The position numbers were made by a program, and so were the translations under genes. A stretch of 64,000 nucleotides of DNA from Acidobacteriota bacterium (lineage in GTDB: Bacteria > Acidobacteriota > UBA6911): positions 19,182 through 83,181 of the forward strand of contig JAFGIY010000213.1 in assembly GCA_016929335.1 (NCBI GenBank), in the 5' to 3' direction. Shown here piece by piece: positions 44,727 through 53,689 of the stretch. The notes under the pieces were generated by a model. It worked only from the letters and a program-made list of their open reading frames with translations, was not told the DNA's origin and did not search any database. The stretch's first letter is position 1, and the number at the start of each line of letters is the position of its first letter.

Positions 44727-45839
44727 TCATGTGAGAGCGCTACGAGAGCTTCGACGATCCGCGATGCGGAGGCGGGCCCATCGCCAGGCGGCGATCAACG
44801 GCCAGAACACGCGGCCGGAAAGCGGCCATCCGGCCAGAATGAGGCCTCTGCCACTTTCCGGATGCCAGGGAGCGGTTCGGACTCCCGCCACTCGCTCCAC
44901 AATTGCTTTGAGGGGAAAAGGCGGAGATACCTTATCCCGGACCCAATCCGGAATTGGGATGCGCAGTCGTTCTTCAATCAAACGGAGAAGCGCCCAAAGC
45001 GGTGTCGTTACCCGCCATTGAGCCGCTCTCGACACAACCGCTTTGAAATCGATGCTCTCACGCAAAAGCAGGCAGGCGGCATCCAGGGCAAGCTTGTAGC
45101 GCTCGGCGAAGCAGGATTGCCCGAGATTCCCGGCAGCCAGCAGAAGCATATCCTCCCGAGAGGGTCCCCGTATCGTTCCGACGGCCGTCTCATAAACAAC
45201 GGCGCGCCGGAAAACCTGCTCAGCCGGATCCAAATATGGAGGATCGTTGAGCAACCCAAGATGCAAATCTACCGGAAATCGGGTTTGGGAATCAGAATGA
45301 TGAAAAAGCCTTTCCTTGGCAGCATCCTCAGTAGCCGGATGAGTCGGAGTTCTACGTCGTTCGTACCCCATATTAATAAGGATAGAAGCTGCAGCGTTTT
45401 CTGCGGAGCGAGGTATCAGCACATCAATATCCGTAGATCCACGCATGCCTTGTGCACCCCACCAGAGCGGATCGCACAGCGCACCCTTGAAAAAGAGCAT
45501 TTCAATGCCTTGCGCTGAAAATGCGTCGCGGATCAAGGCGCGGTCGTGCTCCAGAATAAGCGCACGCCTGACGGCACGCTTTGTACGCTTTTCAAGATCA
45601 GTCTCCGCATCCGTCGCCCCCATCAGTTGGAATCCCCGGGCAACCATGGAATCAATGTACTCCTTGCCGGAGTGCGCAAGGATGCCGCGGAAATCATTGG
45701 CTCCATGGGGAAGGATATCCGTAAGCTTAATGCCTGCGCCAGTGCCCAACACTTCTCTTAGTGCTGCAAACAGCAGATTCTCGCTATAGACATCCAGTCG
45801 CGATCCTGGCGCTTCCCTTTTCACCTTAAAAGCCTCCAT
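44727..45839 (-). CDS. Nucleotidyltransferase-like protein (NTP_transf_5 type)
   Basis: 370 residues. GSTDIDVLI (about residue 137) is the GS...DxD site of minimal nucleotidyltransferases, and PVDLHLGL supplies the third acidic residue. Proteins of this kind are common in peptide-modification and exopolysaccharide loci, next to PqqD and HprK-like genes, with unproven function; they may adenylylate a peptide, sugar or protein. It is first in the minus-strand operon, 109 bp before the PqqD gene. The Arg/Trp-rich C-terminus (ARLRIADRRSS) is unlike the core. Confidence 0.8.
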   Translation of the reverse strand: MEAFKVKREAPGSRLDVYSENLLFAALREVLGTGAGIKLTDILPHGANDFRGILAHSGKEYIDSMVARGFQLMGATDAETDLEKRTKRAVRRALILEHDRALIRDAFSAQGIEMLFFKGALCDPLWWGAQGMRGSTDIDVLIPRSAENAAASILINMGYERRRTPTHPATEDAAKERLFHHSDSQTRFPVDLHLGLLNDPPYLDPAEQVFRRAVVYETAVGTIRGPSREDMLLLAAGNLGQSCFAERYKLALDAACLLLRESIDFKAVVSRAAQWRVTTPLWALLRLIEERLRIPIPDWVRDKVSPPFPLKAIVERVAGVRTAPWHPESGRGLILAGWPLSGRVFWPLIAAWRWARLRIADRRSSRSALT

Positions 45840-46398
45840 TTTTTGTTGAAAGCTACTCGAAGATAGAATTTTTTTATCTCCGCTTCAATTCAATTCACCT
45901 TTTTAATAATCCGGCAATAAAACCATCCCCCAACCATCCGCCGCTGCAAAAGTCAGCCGGCGAACGATAACTGTGGTGACGCAATCTATACAATTATAAA
46001 TTCCCATGCTGATCGCGCATGATGCCGCGACGCGCATGATTCACGGCATGCCTGCATATATCAAGCCTCTTCAGACGGAACTTGCGTGCTGAAGCTCGCT
46101 CTGACATGAGATACAGCAATGGCTTTTGAAAGCCCACCATTATCGCGGCAGTATTGTTCATCTCCTGAATATTTTCTCTAAGTACTGCTAAACAATTTGT
46201 TTGTAAGACCGATGAATTCATTGAGAGTTGATGAAGCTTTACTAATGTATAGCTTCCCCGCCTGTAAGTGAAGCGGCGAAGCTATATCAACCCGATCCAC
46301 AAATTTAATAAACAATCCTTCACTAAGGGAATAGGATGCGGAGTGTGTTTGCATAAAACCGAATTTAGAAAACTCTCCGGACCTGTTTTTGCCTCTAT
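45840..46398. other. Divergent intergenic region between peptide and polysaccharide loci
   Basis: A 559-bp gap without convincing genes; short minus-strand frames inside it have no family features or ribosome sites. It should hold the promoters of both divergent operons. The only clear structure is the inverted repeat at 46248-46286. No consensus promoter was recognised. Confidence 0.5.
46248..46286 (+). repeat. 13-bp inverted repeat upstream of the polysaccharide cluster
   Basis: TATAGCTTC-c-CCGC and GCGG-c-GAAGCTATA pair with one C/C mismatch around an 11-nt loop, about 110 bp before the first glycosyltransferase. No T-run follows, so it is more like an operator or RNA control element than a terminator. 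Confidence 0.55.
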
Positions 46399-47499
46399 AT
46401 GAAAATCGCCTTGGTTTCAACCGGGCTGGGCCGCGTCTTGCGTGGATTTGAGTCCTTCACCGAGTCCCTTTTTCAGAATCTGACTGCGCACAGGCCGGAT
46501 ATGGATGTGACTCTTTTTCAAGGAGGAGGGAAAAGCGGTGAAAGAAGAGTCGTCATTCCAAACCTTTATCGCAATCTGACCATAAAACGGATTGGAAAAT
46601 ATAAAGCTGGTTTGCTGGAACAGCGTTCGTTCGCCATGGCGCTCTATCCTTCGCTGCGAAGAGGCAAATTCGATATTGTTCACTACAATGAACTCTGTAT
46701 GGGCAGCGCTCTATTTCATCTGCGCCGCGCTTTTGGAGGCAGCTTTAAATTGCTCTATTGCAATGGTGCCCCATCCCCGCCGATTCACTACCATCATCGT
46801 TGCGATTTTGCCCAAATGCTTACCGCTCCCATGCATGAAGAAGCTCAGTCATACGGAATTTCGCCGGCACGACTCTTCTTTGTACCCTATGGTGTGGATA
46901 GTCACAGGTTCTCTCCCGCTGTGTTTTCGCATAGGGTGGAAACGCGACAACAGCTTGGCATACCAAAGGAAGCAATGGTTGTCCTCACTGTAGCGGCATT
47001 GAGCCGATCCCATAAACGGATTGATCATGTGATGAAGGAGCTGTCTGCCATGCCGGAAGCACCCTGGTTTCTGGCTGCAGGCCAAAGAACCGAAGAAACG
47101 GATTCACTGGAAGCTGAGGCAAATGTTTTATTGCCATCGCGCTGGAAGTTTGTCAGCTGGCCACATGCCCAGGTTCATCGGTTGTTCGGCGCCGCCGATG
47201 TTTTCGTTCTTGGTTCTCTTACAGAAGGGCTGCCGATATCTTCTATTGAAGCCATGCTATCCGGTCTTCCTCTGGTTCTCCATGACGCTCCACTCTTCCG
47301 ATGGGCTGCAGCAGGAGCTTCCGTCCGGCATGTAAACATGGCAGAGCCGGGAGAACTTCGACAGGCAGTGCAGCAAGCTCTTAAGGGTCATGAACCAAAA
47401 TTGGAAAATCCACTGAAACGATTTTCCTGGGACTCGATTATTCCGGATTATGTCCGAATGTATGAGCAGGCGCTGCAGACTGATTCCATTGCCGCCTAA
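46399..47499 (+). CDS. Glycosyltransferase family 4-like
   Basis: 366 residues with the two-domain GT-B layout. MKIALVSTGLGRVLRGFESF is the N-terminal glycine-rich opening, VPYGVDSHRF the linker typical of GT4, and LGSLTEGLPISSIEAMLSGLP carries the E-x7-E donor-binding motif. It transfers a sugar from an activated donor on the cytoplasmic face. It leads the plus-strand polysaccharide cluster but is separated from the Wzc-type gene by 340 bp. No clear ribosome site; the start matches the family's N-terminus. Confidence 0.85.
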   Translation: MKIALVSTGLGRVLRGFESFTESLFQNLTAHRPDMDVTLFQGGGKSGERRVVIPNLYRNLTIKRIGKYKAGLLEQRSFAMALYPSLRRGKFDIVHYNELCMGSALFHLRRAFGGSFKLLYCNGAPSPPIHYHHRCDFAQMLTAPMHEEAQSYGISPARLFFVPYGVDSHRFSPAVFSHRVETRQQLGIPKEAMVVLTVAALSRSHKRIDHVMKELSAMPEAPWFLAAGQRTEETDSLEAEANVLLPSRWKFVSWPHAQVHRLFGAADVFVLGSLTEGLPISSIEAMLSGLPLVLHDAPLFRWAAAGASVRHVNMAEPGELRQAVQQALKGHEPKLENPLKRFSWDSIIPDYVRMYEQALQTDSIAA

Positions 47500-47839
47500 C
47501 TTCCTAATATTTGGTGAACATTTCTTAAGTGTGTGCGAACAGGATTAAGCGTTGGAAGATTCTTTTAATAAAACAATCTGCACAGATGCAAGAAATTTTA
47601 AAAAACTACAAAGCAAGTTTTTTGCCAATCACTGGCGCTATATCAAAGAATTTATAAACTTTTATGGCCTTATTCCGATTAGATCTAACGGGAGATGATT
47701 GGACTGTTTATTGCATGGGCCCTTTTATTCCCTGGCACCATCCCGGTTTTCAGGAACCGGACCGATGGATAGCGCTTTTTGTTAGATTAATAATTGGACA
47801 TTTGTTTTAAGCATCCAATGGGTTCGACCAACGGATACT
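47500..47839. other. AT-rich leader region of the Wzc-type gene
   Basis: A 340-bp gap, much richer in A and T than the genes around it. It contains a small hairpin CCGGTT/AACCGG (47743-47760). No coding frame and no clean promoter were recognised, although the base composition suggests one. Confidence 0.45.
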
Positions 47840-50260
47840 ATGAACGATAAACTGGAACGTATAGACAATATCAACTCGACGCCTGAGGTGCATTATTCGC
47901 TTCCGTCCGAAGTGCAGAGTTATATGCGCGAGCCGGAGACAAATTTCCAGATCCACCTGCTGGATTATTGGAAGGTCCTGGTCAAGCGCTGGTGGATTGT
48001 CCTCGCGACTCTTGTAATATTTGTATCTGTCAGCTCATACATTACCTATCGCCAGCCTCAGATATATCGCGCATCGTTGAAGTTGCAGATAGATAACGAA
48101 CAAGCCAACATCTTTCCCTTCCATGATTCCACCGCCTCCTTTACCTATGTCACTACGGAAGAGTATCTGAAGACGCAATTTGAAGCGCTCACCAGCCGCA
48201 CATTGGCTACCCGGGTAATCAAGGCCATGGATCTGGAAAATGATCTCCGGTTCTCCCAGCCGAGGGAACTGGATGCCATTGACCGGTTTGTCCACCGGGT
48301 CAGAAGCTCCATCAATTGGCGGTTCTATTATGGACAGAAGGACAAATCTTCTTCCGCCAACACCAAATACCCAAGCCCTTATTCATCTCTAGCCGATACA
48401 CTGCTCTCATCCATTACCATCACGCCTATCAAAAACAGTTCGGTGGTCATCGTCAGCTTCGATGCCCGGGATCCGGTACTTGCGGCGGATATCGTGAATA
48501 ATCTCGCAGCCGAATACATACAGATGAATTTTGAAACCAAGTATAAATCCACCAAGATGGCGTCGGATTTCCTGGCAAAGCAGCTGATTGACATCAAAAA
48601 GCAGGTTGAAAAATCCGAGGAACAGCTGGTCAAATTCGGCCAGGCTCATAATATCTATACTCTCGGCGCGAAGGAAAATGTGATCATGCAGAAACTTGCA
48701 GACCTGAATACGGCATTGACTCAGGCGCAAGCGGAGCGGATACAAAAGGAATCGATCTGGGTTACGGCAAAACAGTATATCCAGGGTCCCCTTCCGGAGA
48801 GCATCAGCACACACGATATCAAATCTCTGGAAAACACGGTTGCCGGTTTGCAGCAGCAGTACTCAAAATTACGTACCGTATACAAACCCGACTGGTGGGA
48901 AGTGAAGCAGGTTGCAGGCCAATTGGAAACGGCCGAAAAACAGCTTGCGAAATTGCGGACTGAAAGAATAAGAGATCTGGTAACCGCCTATCAGACTGCG
49001 CAACAGAGAGAAAAGCTTCTGACGGAAGCGGTGCGGCAACAGAAACAGGAAGCGGACGCGCTAAACGAATACTCCATTCAATACAACATACTCAAACAGG
49101 AAGTCGACAGCAACAAGCAGCTCTATGACGGAATGCTGCAACGCATGAAGGAAGCCGGAATCACCGCAGGATTAAAATCAAATAATATCCATGTCGTTGA
49201 CTCCGCAATTCCACCCGGGGCTCCCATTCTGCCGAATAAAAACGGCAATCTGACCAAAGCCCTTTTAAGCGGACTCGTATTCGGCATTGCCCTCGCCTTC
49301 TTCTTCGAATATGTCGGTTCCTACTTCGATAGAAGCCTTAAGACACCGGAAGATGTCGACCGCTTTGTAAAGCTGCCGTTCCTGGGATTGATTCCGTCGA
49401 CGCACAGCTTTGAGAACAGTGGAAGCCGGAAACCGCTGGCTCTCTACATGAGGTCCAGGGACAATGGAGTCGGCAAAACCGGCGCCAACGGCGTTAATGG
49501 TCATTCGAGCATCGAACTAATTACTCTTATTAACAGCAAGTCTCTGATATCCGAAGCCTATCGACATCTCAGGACATCGATTCTGTTATCCTCCAATGGT
49601 CACAACAGGTACAAATCGATCGTGGTCACTTCCAGCAAACATGGAGAGGGCAAGACCAGTACGTGCATCAACCTTGCCGTCACTCTGGCTCAGGCAAATA
49701 AAAAAGTCCTTTTGATGGACTGCGACTTGCGCAACCCGAAAATTCACCGCATCCTCGGATTGAAGAACCAGGAAGGCGTAAGCACTTTCCTGTCGGAATG
49801 CTCCGATCCCTTGACACATCTGATCCGGGAAACTTCCATACCCAATCTGTATGTTTTGACATCCGGGCAGATTCCGCCGAATCCATCCGAATTAGTTGGA
49901 TCGCCGTTGATGAAAAAATGCCTGGGCGTTTTGGCCCAGCGTTTTGATCACATTCTTGTGGATACACCACCGCTGCTTGCGGTAACCGACGGCAGTATTC
50001 TTGCCAATATGGTCGACGGGGTGATTCTGGTGATCAGCGGTGGAGACACGCCCAAGGAAGCGATTGTGCGCTCCAAACATCTCCTTGCCTGCGCTCAAGC
50101 CCGGATCATCGGAGCCATGCTGAACAATGTGGATCTGAACACTTGTGAACCCAACTACTACTCGAGGTATTTCTACGGCTACGATATTGAGAATCCTCAG
50201 GATCAAGGACCCTCCGATGTCAGCTATGCCGCCCCAAACAGACAAGGCCAACCTTCATGA
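47840..50260 (+). CDS. Polysaccharide co-polymerase / BY-type tyrosine autokinase (Wzc-like)
   Basis: 806 residues. A cytoplasmic start is followed by TM1 (about 50-70), a periplasmic Wzz chain-length domain with long coiled coil (about 200-430), TM2 (about 473-492) and a cytoplasmic BY-kinase. The kinase has SSKHGEGKTSTCINLA (Walker A), LLMDCDLRNPKIH (Walker A') and HILVDTPP (Walker B). The tail has a Tyr cluster (NYYSRYFYGYD and a later Tyr), the autophosphorylation site that controls polymer length and export. The next gene, its Wza-type partner, overlaps by ATGA. Confidence 0.92.
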   Translation: MNDKLERIDNINSTPEVHYSLPSEVQSYMREPETNFQIHLLDYWKVLVKRWWIVLATLVIFVSVSSYITYRQPQIYRASLKLQIDNEQANIFPFHDSTASFTYVTTEEYLKTQFEALTSRTLATRVIKAMDLENDLRFSQPRELDAIDRFVHRVRSSINWRFYYGQKDKSSSANTKYPSPYSSLADTLLSSITITPIKNSSVVIVSFDARDPVLAADIVNNLAAEYIQMNFETKYKSTKMASDFLAKQLIDIKKQVEKSEEQLVKFGQAHNIYTLGAKENVIMQKLADLNTALTQAQAERIQKESIWVTAKQYIQGPLPESISTHDIKSLENTVAGLQQQYSKLRTVYKPDWWEVKQVAGQLETAEKQLAKLRTERIRDLVTAYQTAQQREKLLTEAVRQQKQEADALNEYSIQYNILKQEVDSNKQLYDGMLQRMKEAGITAGLKSNNIHVVDSAIPPGAPILPNKNGNLTKALLSGLVFGIALAFFFEYVGSYFDRSLKTPEDVDRFVKLPFLGLIPSTHSFENSGSRKPLALYMRSRDNGVGKTGANGVNGHSSIELITLINSKSLISEAYRHLRTSILLSSNGHNRYKSIVVTSSKHGEGKTSTCINLAVTLAQANKKVLLMDCDLRNPKIHRILGLKNQEGVSTFLSECSDPLTHLIRETSIPNLYVLTSGQIPPNPSELVGSPLMKKCLGVLAQRFDHILVDTPPLLAVTDGSILANMVDGVILVISGGDTPKEAIVRSKHLLACAQARIIGAMLNNVDLNTCEPNYYSRYFYGYDIENPQDQGPSDVSYAAPNRQGQPS

Positions 50261-51369
50261 AAAGCATACTGACATCTCTCATTCTGATCTGTCTGCTTGG
50301 AGGTTCCTTACAGGCACAGCAGAACATATCGGCAGAACCGGAGGGAGCGTCCCCGGAGGCCATACTTCTCAAACAGGCCTCAAGTAAACAGGATCCGCCC
50401 AGCCCCGCGCAGATGATAAACAAGCGCATAATATCCGCCCCCCAGATGACGGGGACTGATCAGAATTATCTTCTGGGTCCGGGCGATAAAATCGAGCTTA
50501 CCGTGGTCGGGATACCGGGATTGGACAGAAAAGAATTTTCGCTGGATGCGCAAGGACAGATTTTTATTCCTTATCTGGGCCAGGTCGAGATCAACGGGCT
50601 TTCCGTGCGCGATGTGGAATCAAAACTAATACGAATGTTTGCGGTTTCACTGCTGGAGGATCCGCAGGTTACGGTCGGCATTAAGGAGTATAAAAGCCAG
50701 TACTTTTATGTGATGGGTTCCGTAAACAAACCGGGGAAATTCCCGCTTATCCAATCCACGGACATACTGGATGCACTGGCGCTTGCCGAAGGATTAACCA
50801 GCAAGGCGGATCCGAGGATAAAAATCTATCGCTATTCCCAGGAACATCCATTCCCGAATTTATCGGATGGCCAGAATTCGACGAAGCCGGACGCTCAATC
50901 CTCTAATCCGGCGGCTCCGGTCACGCCGATCGAAATCAGCCTGGCAGAACTTCTGGAAGGCGAGCAGAGCCATTACCGCCTGGCTATTCAATCCGGCGAT
51001 GTCATCACGGTTCAGGACCGGAAGGACAAAACCTATTACATCCTGGGAGATATTGTCAAACCGGGCGCCTATGCATTGCCCTCCGACGAGGGAATCGGTC
51101 TTTCACAAGCGCTGGCAAATGCAGGGGGTATTCTCAAAACGGCAGCCGGCAAGAAAATGATAATAGTTCGCAGGAAAGAGAATCAAGAATTGCCTGAACA
51201 GATTCCAGTGAATGCCTATGATCTGCTGAAGGGGAGAATACGGGATGTTGTATTACTGGAGAACGATATCGTCCTCGTGCCCGGCTCGGCGAGCAAAACC
51301 CTGGGGAAGAACTTCTTGAGCGGAGTCAGCGGCGTTCTCACCACTTTGCTTCTCATAGGAATACCTTAA
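50257..51369 (+). CDS. Polysaccharide export protein (Wza/GfcE-like, SLBB)
   Basis: 370 residues with a signal peptide (LTSLILICLLGGSLQA). Residues about 65-150 are the poly-export domain (YLLGPGDKIELTVVGIPGL). Two SLBB-like domains follow (YFYVMGSVNKPGKFPL and YYILGDIVKPGAYALP). The C-terminal hydrophobic helix (FLSGVSGVLTTLLLIG) could span a membrane. It forms the periplasmic/outer-membrane exit channel for the polymer. There is no lipobox Cys, unlike Wza. Its ATG overlaps the kinase gene's stop. Confidence 0.9.
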   Translation: MKSILTSLILICLLGGSLQAQQNISAEPEGASPEAILLKQASSKQDPPSPAQMINKRIISAPQMTGTDQNYLLGPGDKIELTVVGIPGLDRKEFSLDAQGQIFIPYLGQVEINGLSVRDVESKLIRMFAVSLLEDPQVTVGIKEYKSQYFYVMGSVNKPGKFPLIQSTDILDALALAEGLTSKADPRIKIYRYSQEHPFPNLSDGQNSTKPDAQSSNPAAPVTPIEISLAELLEGEQSHYRLAIQSGDVITVQDRKDKTYYILGDIVKPGAYALPSDEGIGLSQALANAGGILKTAAGKKMIIVRRKENQELPEQIPVNAYDLLKGRIRDVVLLENDIVLVPGSASKTLGKNFLSGVSGVLTTLLLIGIP

Positions 51370-51439
51370 TCGCTGTACCCAATCCCCAAAAACAAAAACT
51401 TGAAGAGCTACATTTCGCTCAAGATTGCAGGGCAGTCAG

Positions 51440-52345
51440 ATGAGCACATCGGCTAATCAGCAAGAATTTCCTGTGGCAGCGACCATACAAAGTCCGGCTG
51501 ATTGCCTGCAGGAATTGGAGCGGTCCATACCCGTTTTGCGGATCGAAGCTTCTGAAGGATGGACTTCTTTCAATCTTAAAGAATTATGGACCTTCCGCGA
51601 GCTGTTTTATTTCCTTACATGGCGTGATATCAAGCTTCGCTATAAACAAACGGAACTTGGAATCGCATGGGCTATTCTTCAGCCGCTCCTTACCATGATT
51701 ATCTTCAGCCTGTTTTTCGGCAGGCTGGCAAAAATACCATCCGACGGAATTCCCTATCCCATATTTGCATTCACAGCGCTCGTGCCCTGGATGTTCTTTG
51801 CCAACGGATTGACTCAGGCTTCCAACAGCCTGGTAGGCAACTCGAACCTGATTACAAAGGTGTATTTCCCCCGTATCATGATACCGATCTCAGCGGTGCT
51901 GTCCGGCGCCTTTGATTTTGCCCTCGCGTTCGCAGTGCTTTTGGGAATGGTTGTTTATTATCAAATGACCGTCACTTCCAGCATCTTCTTGCTCCCGCTT
52001 TTTCTGATTCAGGCACTGATTACGGCCCTGGGTGCCGGGCTTTGGTTCTCCGCGTTGAACGTCAAGTATCGTGATGTGCGTTTTGTAATGCCCTTTCTTA
52101 TCCAAATCTGGATGTTTGCCACCCCAATCGCTTATCCCAGCAGCCTGATTCCCGGACCATGGCGCATTCTCTATGGATTGAATCCGATGGTCGGCGTCAT
52201 CGAAGGATTTCGGAGCATGCTGCCGGGGAACCAGGCACAGGCGGGCTCCATGATCGCCGTCTCCTCGGCCGTTGCGCTGGCTCTTTTGATCAGCGGAGCT
52301 CTTTACTTCAAACGAGTGGAAAAGACATTTGCCGATGTGGTCTAG
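51440..52345 (+). CDS. ABC-2 polysaccharide exporter permease (Wzm-like)
   Basis: 301 residues. An amphipathic N-terminal part (ELFYFLTWRDIKLRYKQTEL, the typical entry to TM1) is followed by about six TM helices. The segment FMLPFLIQIWMF-like region with TPIAYPSSLIPG and LNPMVGVIEGFR near the end matches the Wzm/RfbA O-antigen exporters. It exports the finished, lipid-linked glycan across the inner membrane. The start is set at the ATG with AGGG upstream; a TTG five codons earlier is less likely. The ATPase gene follows after 6 bp. Confidence 0.92.
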   Translation: MSTSANQQEFPVAATIQSPADCLQELERSIPVLRIEASEGWTSFNLKELWTFRELFYFLTWRDIKLRYKQTELGIAWAILQPLLTMIIFSLFFGRLAKIPSDGIPYPIFAFTALVPWMFFANGLTQASNSLVGNSNLITKVYFPRIMIPISAVLSGAFDFALAFAVLLGMVVYYQMTVTSSIFLLPLFLIQALITALGAGLWFSALNVKYRDVRFVMPFLIQIWMFATPIAYPSSLIPGPWRILYGLNPMVGVIEGFRSMLPGNQAQAGSMIAVSSAVALALLISGALYFKRVEKTFADVV

Positions 52346-52351
52346 ACGGAC

Positions 52352-53659
52352 GTGAATCATCCTGCAATTCGGTGCGAAAATATCAGCAAGCTGTATCATA
52401 TCGGGGAGAGGGAAAACTATCAGGCTCTCCGGGATACGATAGCGCATGCGCTTCGAGCGCCATGGCAAAAACTGCGTCGCCTTATGGGACGAGAATCGAG
52501 TCCCTGGGAACAAAATAATTCCTGTTTATGGGCGCTTCGGGATGTTTCATTTTCCGTCGGCCACGGCGAGGTGGTCGGCATCATCGGGCGCAATGGCGCA
52601 GGCAAAAGCACCCTGCTGAAGATTCTGGCCCGCATCACCGAACCGACCGGCGGTTTTGCCGATATACACGGCCGAATCGGCTCGCTGCTGGAAGTGGGAA
52701 CCGGATTCCACCAGGAACTTACGGGGAGAGAAAATATCTACTTCAACGGCGCCATCCTTGGGATGAAGCATGCCGAGATTCAACGCCAATTCGATGAAAT
52801 CGTGCAATTTGCCGAAGTGGAGCGCTTCATTGATACTCCCGTAAAACACTACTCCAGCGGCATGTATATGCGTCTGGCATTTGCAGTGGCCGCCCACCTG
52901 CAGCCTGAGATTCTGTTGGTTGATGAAGTCCTTGCGGTCGGTGATGCCATTTTTCAGAGAAAATGCCTCAACAAAATGCAGGAGGTCGGAGAGCAGGGAC
53001 GCACCGTATTTTTTGTATCGCATAACATGCCGGCCGTCATCCGCATCTGCCCCAGAACAATCCTTCTCGATGAGGGACGGGTTCTCCATGACGGTCCCTC
53101 CCACCAGGTTGTCAGTACTTACCTCAGATCGGGCCTCGGCACTACGGCTATGCGCGAATGGACCGATCCGCACCGGGCGCCGGGCGATGATATCGTCAAG
53201 CTCCATGCCGTTCGCGCCATAAACCAGAAGGGGGAAACAACCGAAAGCGTAGATATTCGCAGACCCGTCGGCATTGAAATGGATTTTGAAGTGCTGAAAC
53301 CCGGCCATGTTCTGACACCAAGCTATCAATTTGTGAACGAAGAAGGCCTGATCATTTTCACCGCTGACGATCAGGATCCCGAATGGCGCCGCCGGCCTCG
53401 TCTTCCCGGACGCCAGCGAAGCACCGCATGGATACCGGGCAATTTCCTGTCCGAAGGGACATTGATTGTGAGTGTGTCAATGCGCACATCGATCACGCAT
53501 GCCGTTCATTTTTGGGAATCCGATGCTGTAGCATTTCACGTCATGGACAGCCTGGACGGCGATTCCGTCCGCGGCGATTATGGCGGATCCATTCCGGGCG
53601 TTGTGCGTCCGTCTCTGCAATGGACAAACAGGCACTCGGGCATTGAAGATTCGAACTGA
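52352..53659 (+). CDS. ABC polysaccharide exporter ATPase with glycan-recognition tail (Wzt-like)
   Basis: 435 residues. The ATPase part (1-260) has Walker A GRNGAGKST, signature YSSGMYMRLAFAVA and Walker B ILLVDEVLAVGD, as in Wzt/TagH. The C-terminal 160 residues form the immunoglobulin-like Wzt domain that recognises the capped end of a particular O-antigen, which implies that this polymer carries a terminal modification. Two methyltransferases in the cluster could add such a cap. It starts with GTG, six bases after the permease stop. Confidence 0.92.
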   Translation: MNHPAIRCENISKLYHIGERENYQALRDTIAHALRAPWQKLRRLMGRESSPWEQNNSCLWALRDVSFSVGHGEVVGIIGRNGAGKSTLLKILARITEPTGGFADIHGRIGSLLEVGTGFHQELTGRENIYFNGAILGMKHAEIQRQFDEIVQFAEVERFIDTPVKHYSSGMYMRLAFAVAAHLQPEILLVDEVLAVGDAIFQRKCLNKMQEVGEQGRTVFFVSHNMPAVIRICPRTILLDEGRVLHDGPSHQVVSTYLRSGLGTTAMREWTDPHRAPGDDIVKLHAVRAINQKGETTESVDIRRPVGIEMDFEVLKPGHVLTPSYQFVNEEGLIIFTADDQDPEWRRRPRLPGRQRSTAWIPGNFLSEGTLIVSVSMRTSITHAVHFWESDAVAFHVMDSLDGDSVRGDYGGSIPGVVRPSLQWTNRHSGIEDSN

Positions 53660-53689
53660 ACAGCCGTTTACTCATCCTGCCGCAGAAAT

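Noticed and set aside
34866..45839. Exosortase/PEP-CTERM system, since PqqD, HprK-like and nucleotidyltransferase genes occur there too
   Set aside because: No exosortase-like membrane protein and no PEP-CTERM tail were seen in the window; the presence of a SPASM maturase and small Cys precursor fits a peptide product better.
45994..46420. Two short minus-strand frames between the peptide and polysaccharide loci, checked as extra precursor peptides
   Set aside because: No leader-like or Cys-core pattern, no ribosome site, and one runs across the start of the glycosyltransferase gene.
47732..47750. TGGCAC followed by TTTT as a sigma54 promoter before the Wzc-type gene
   Set aside because: The -12 GC is missing at the required spacing.
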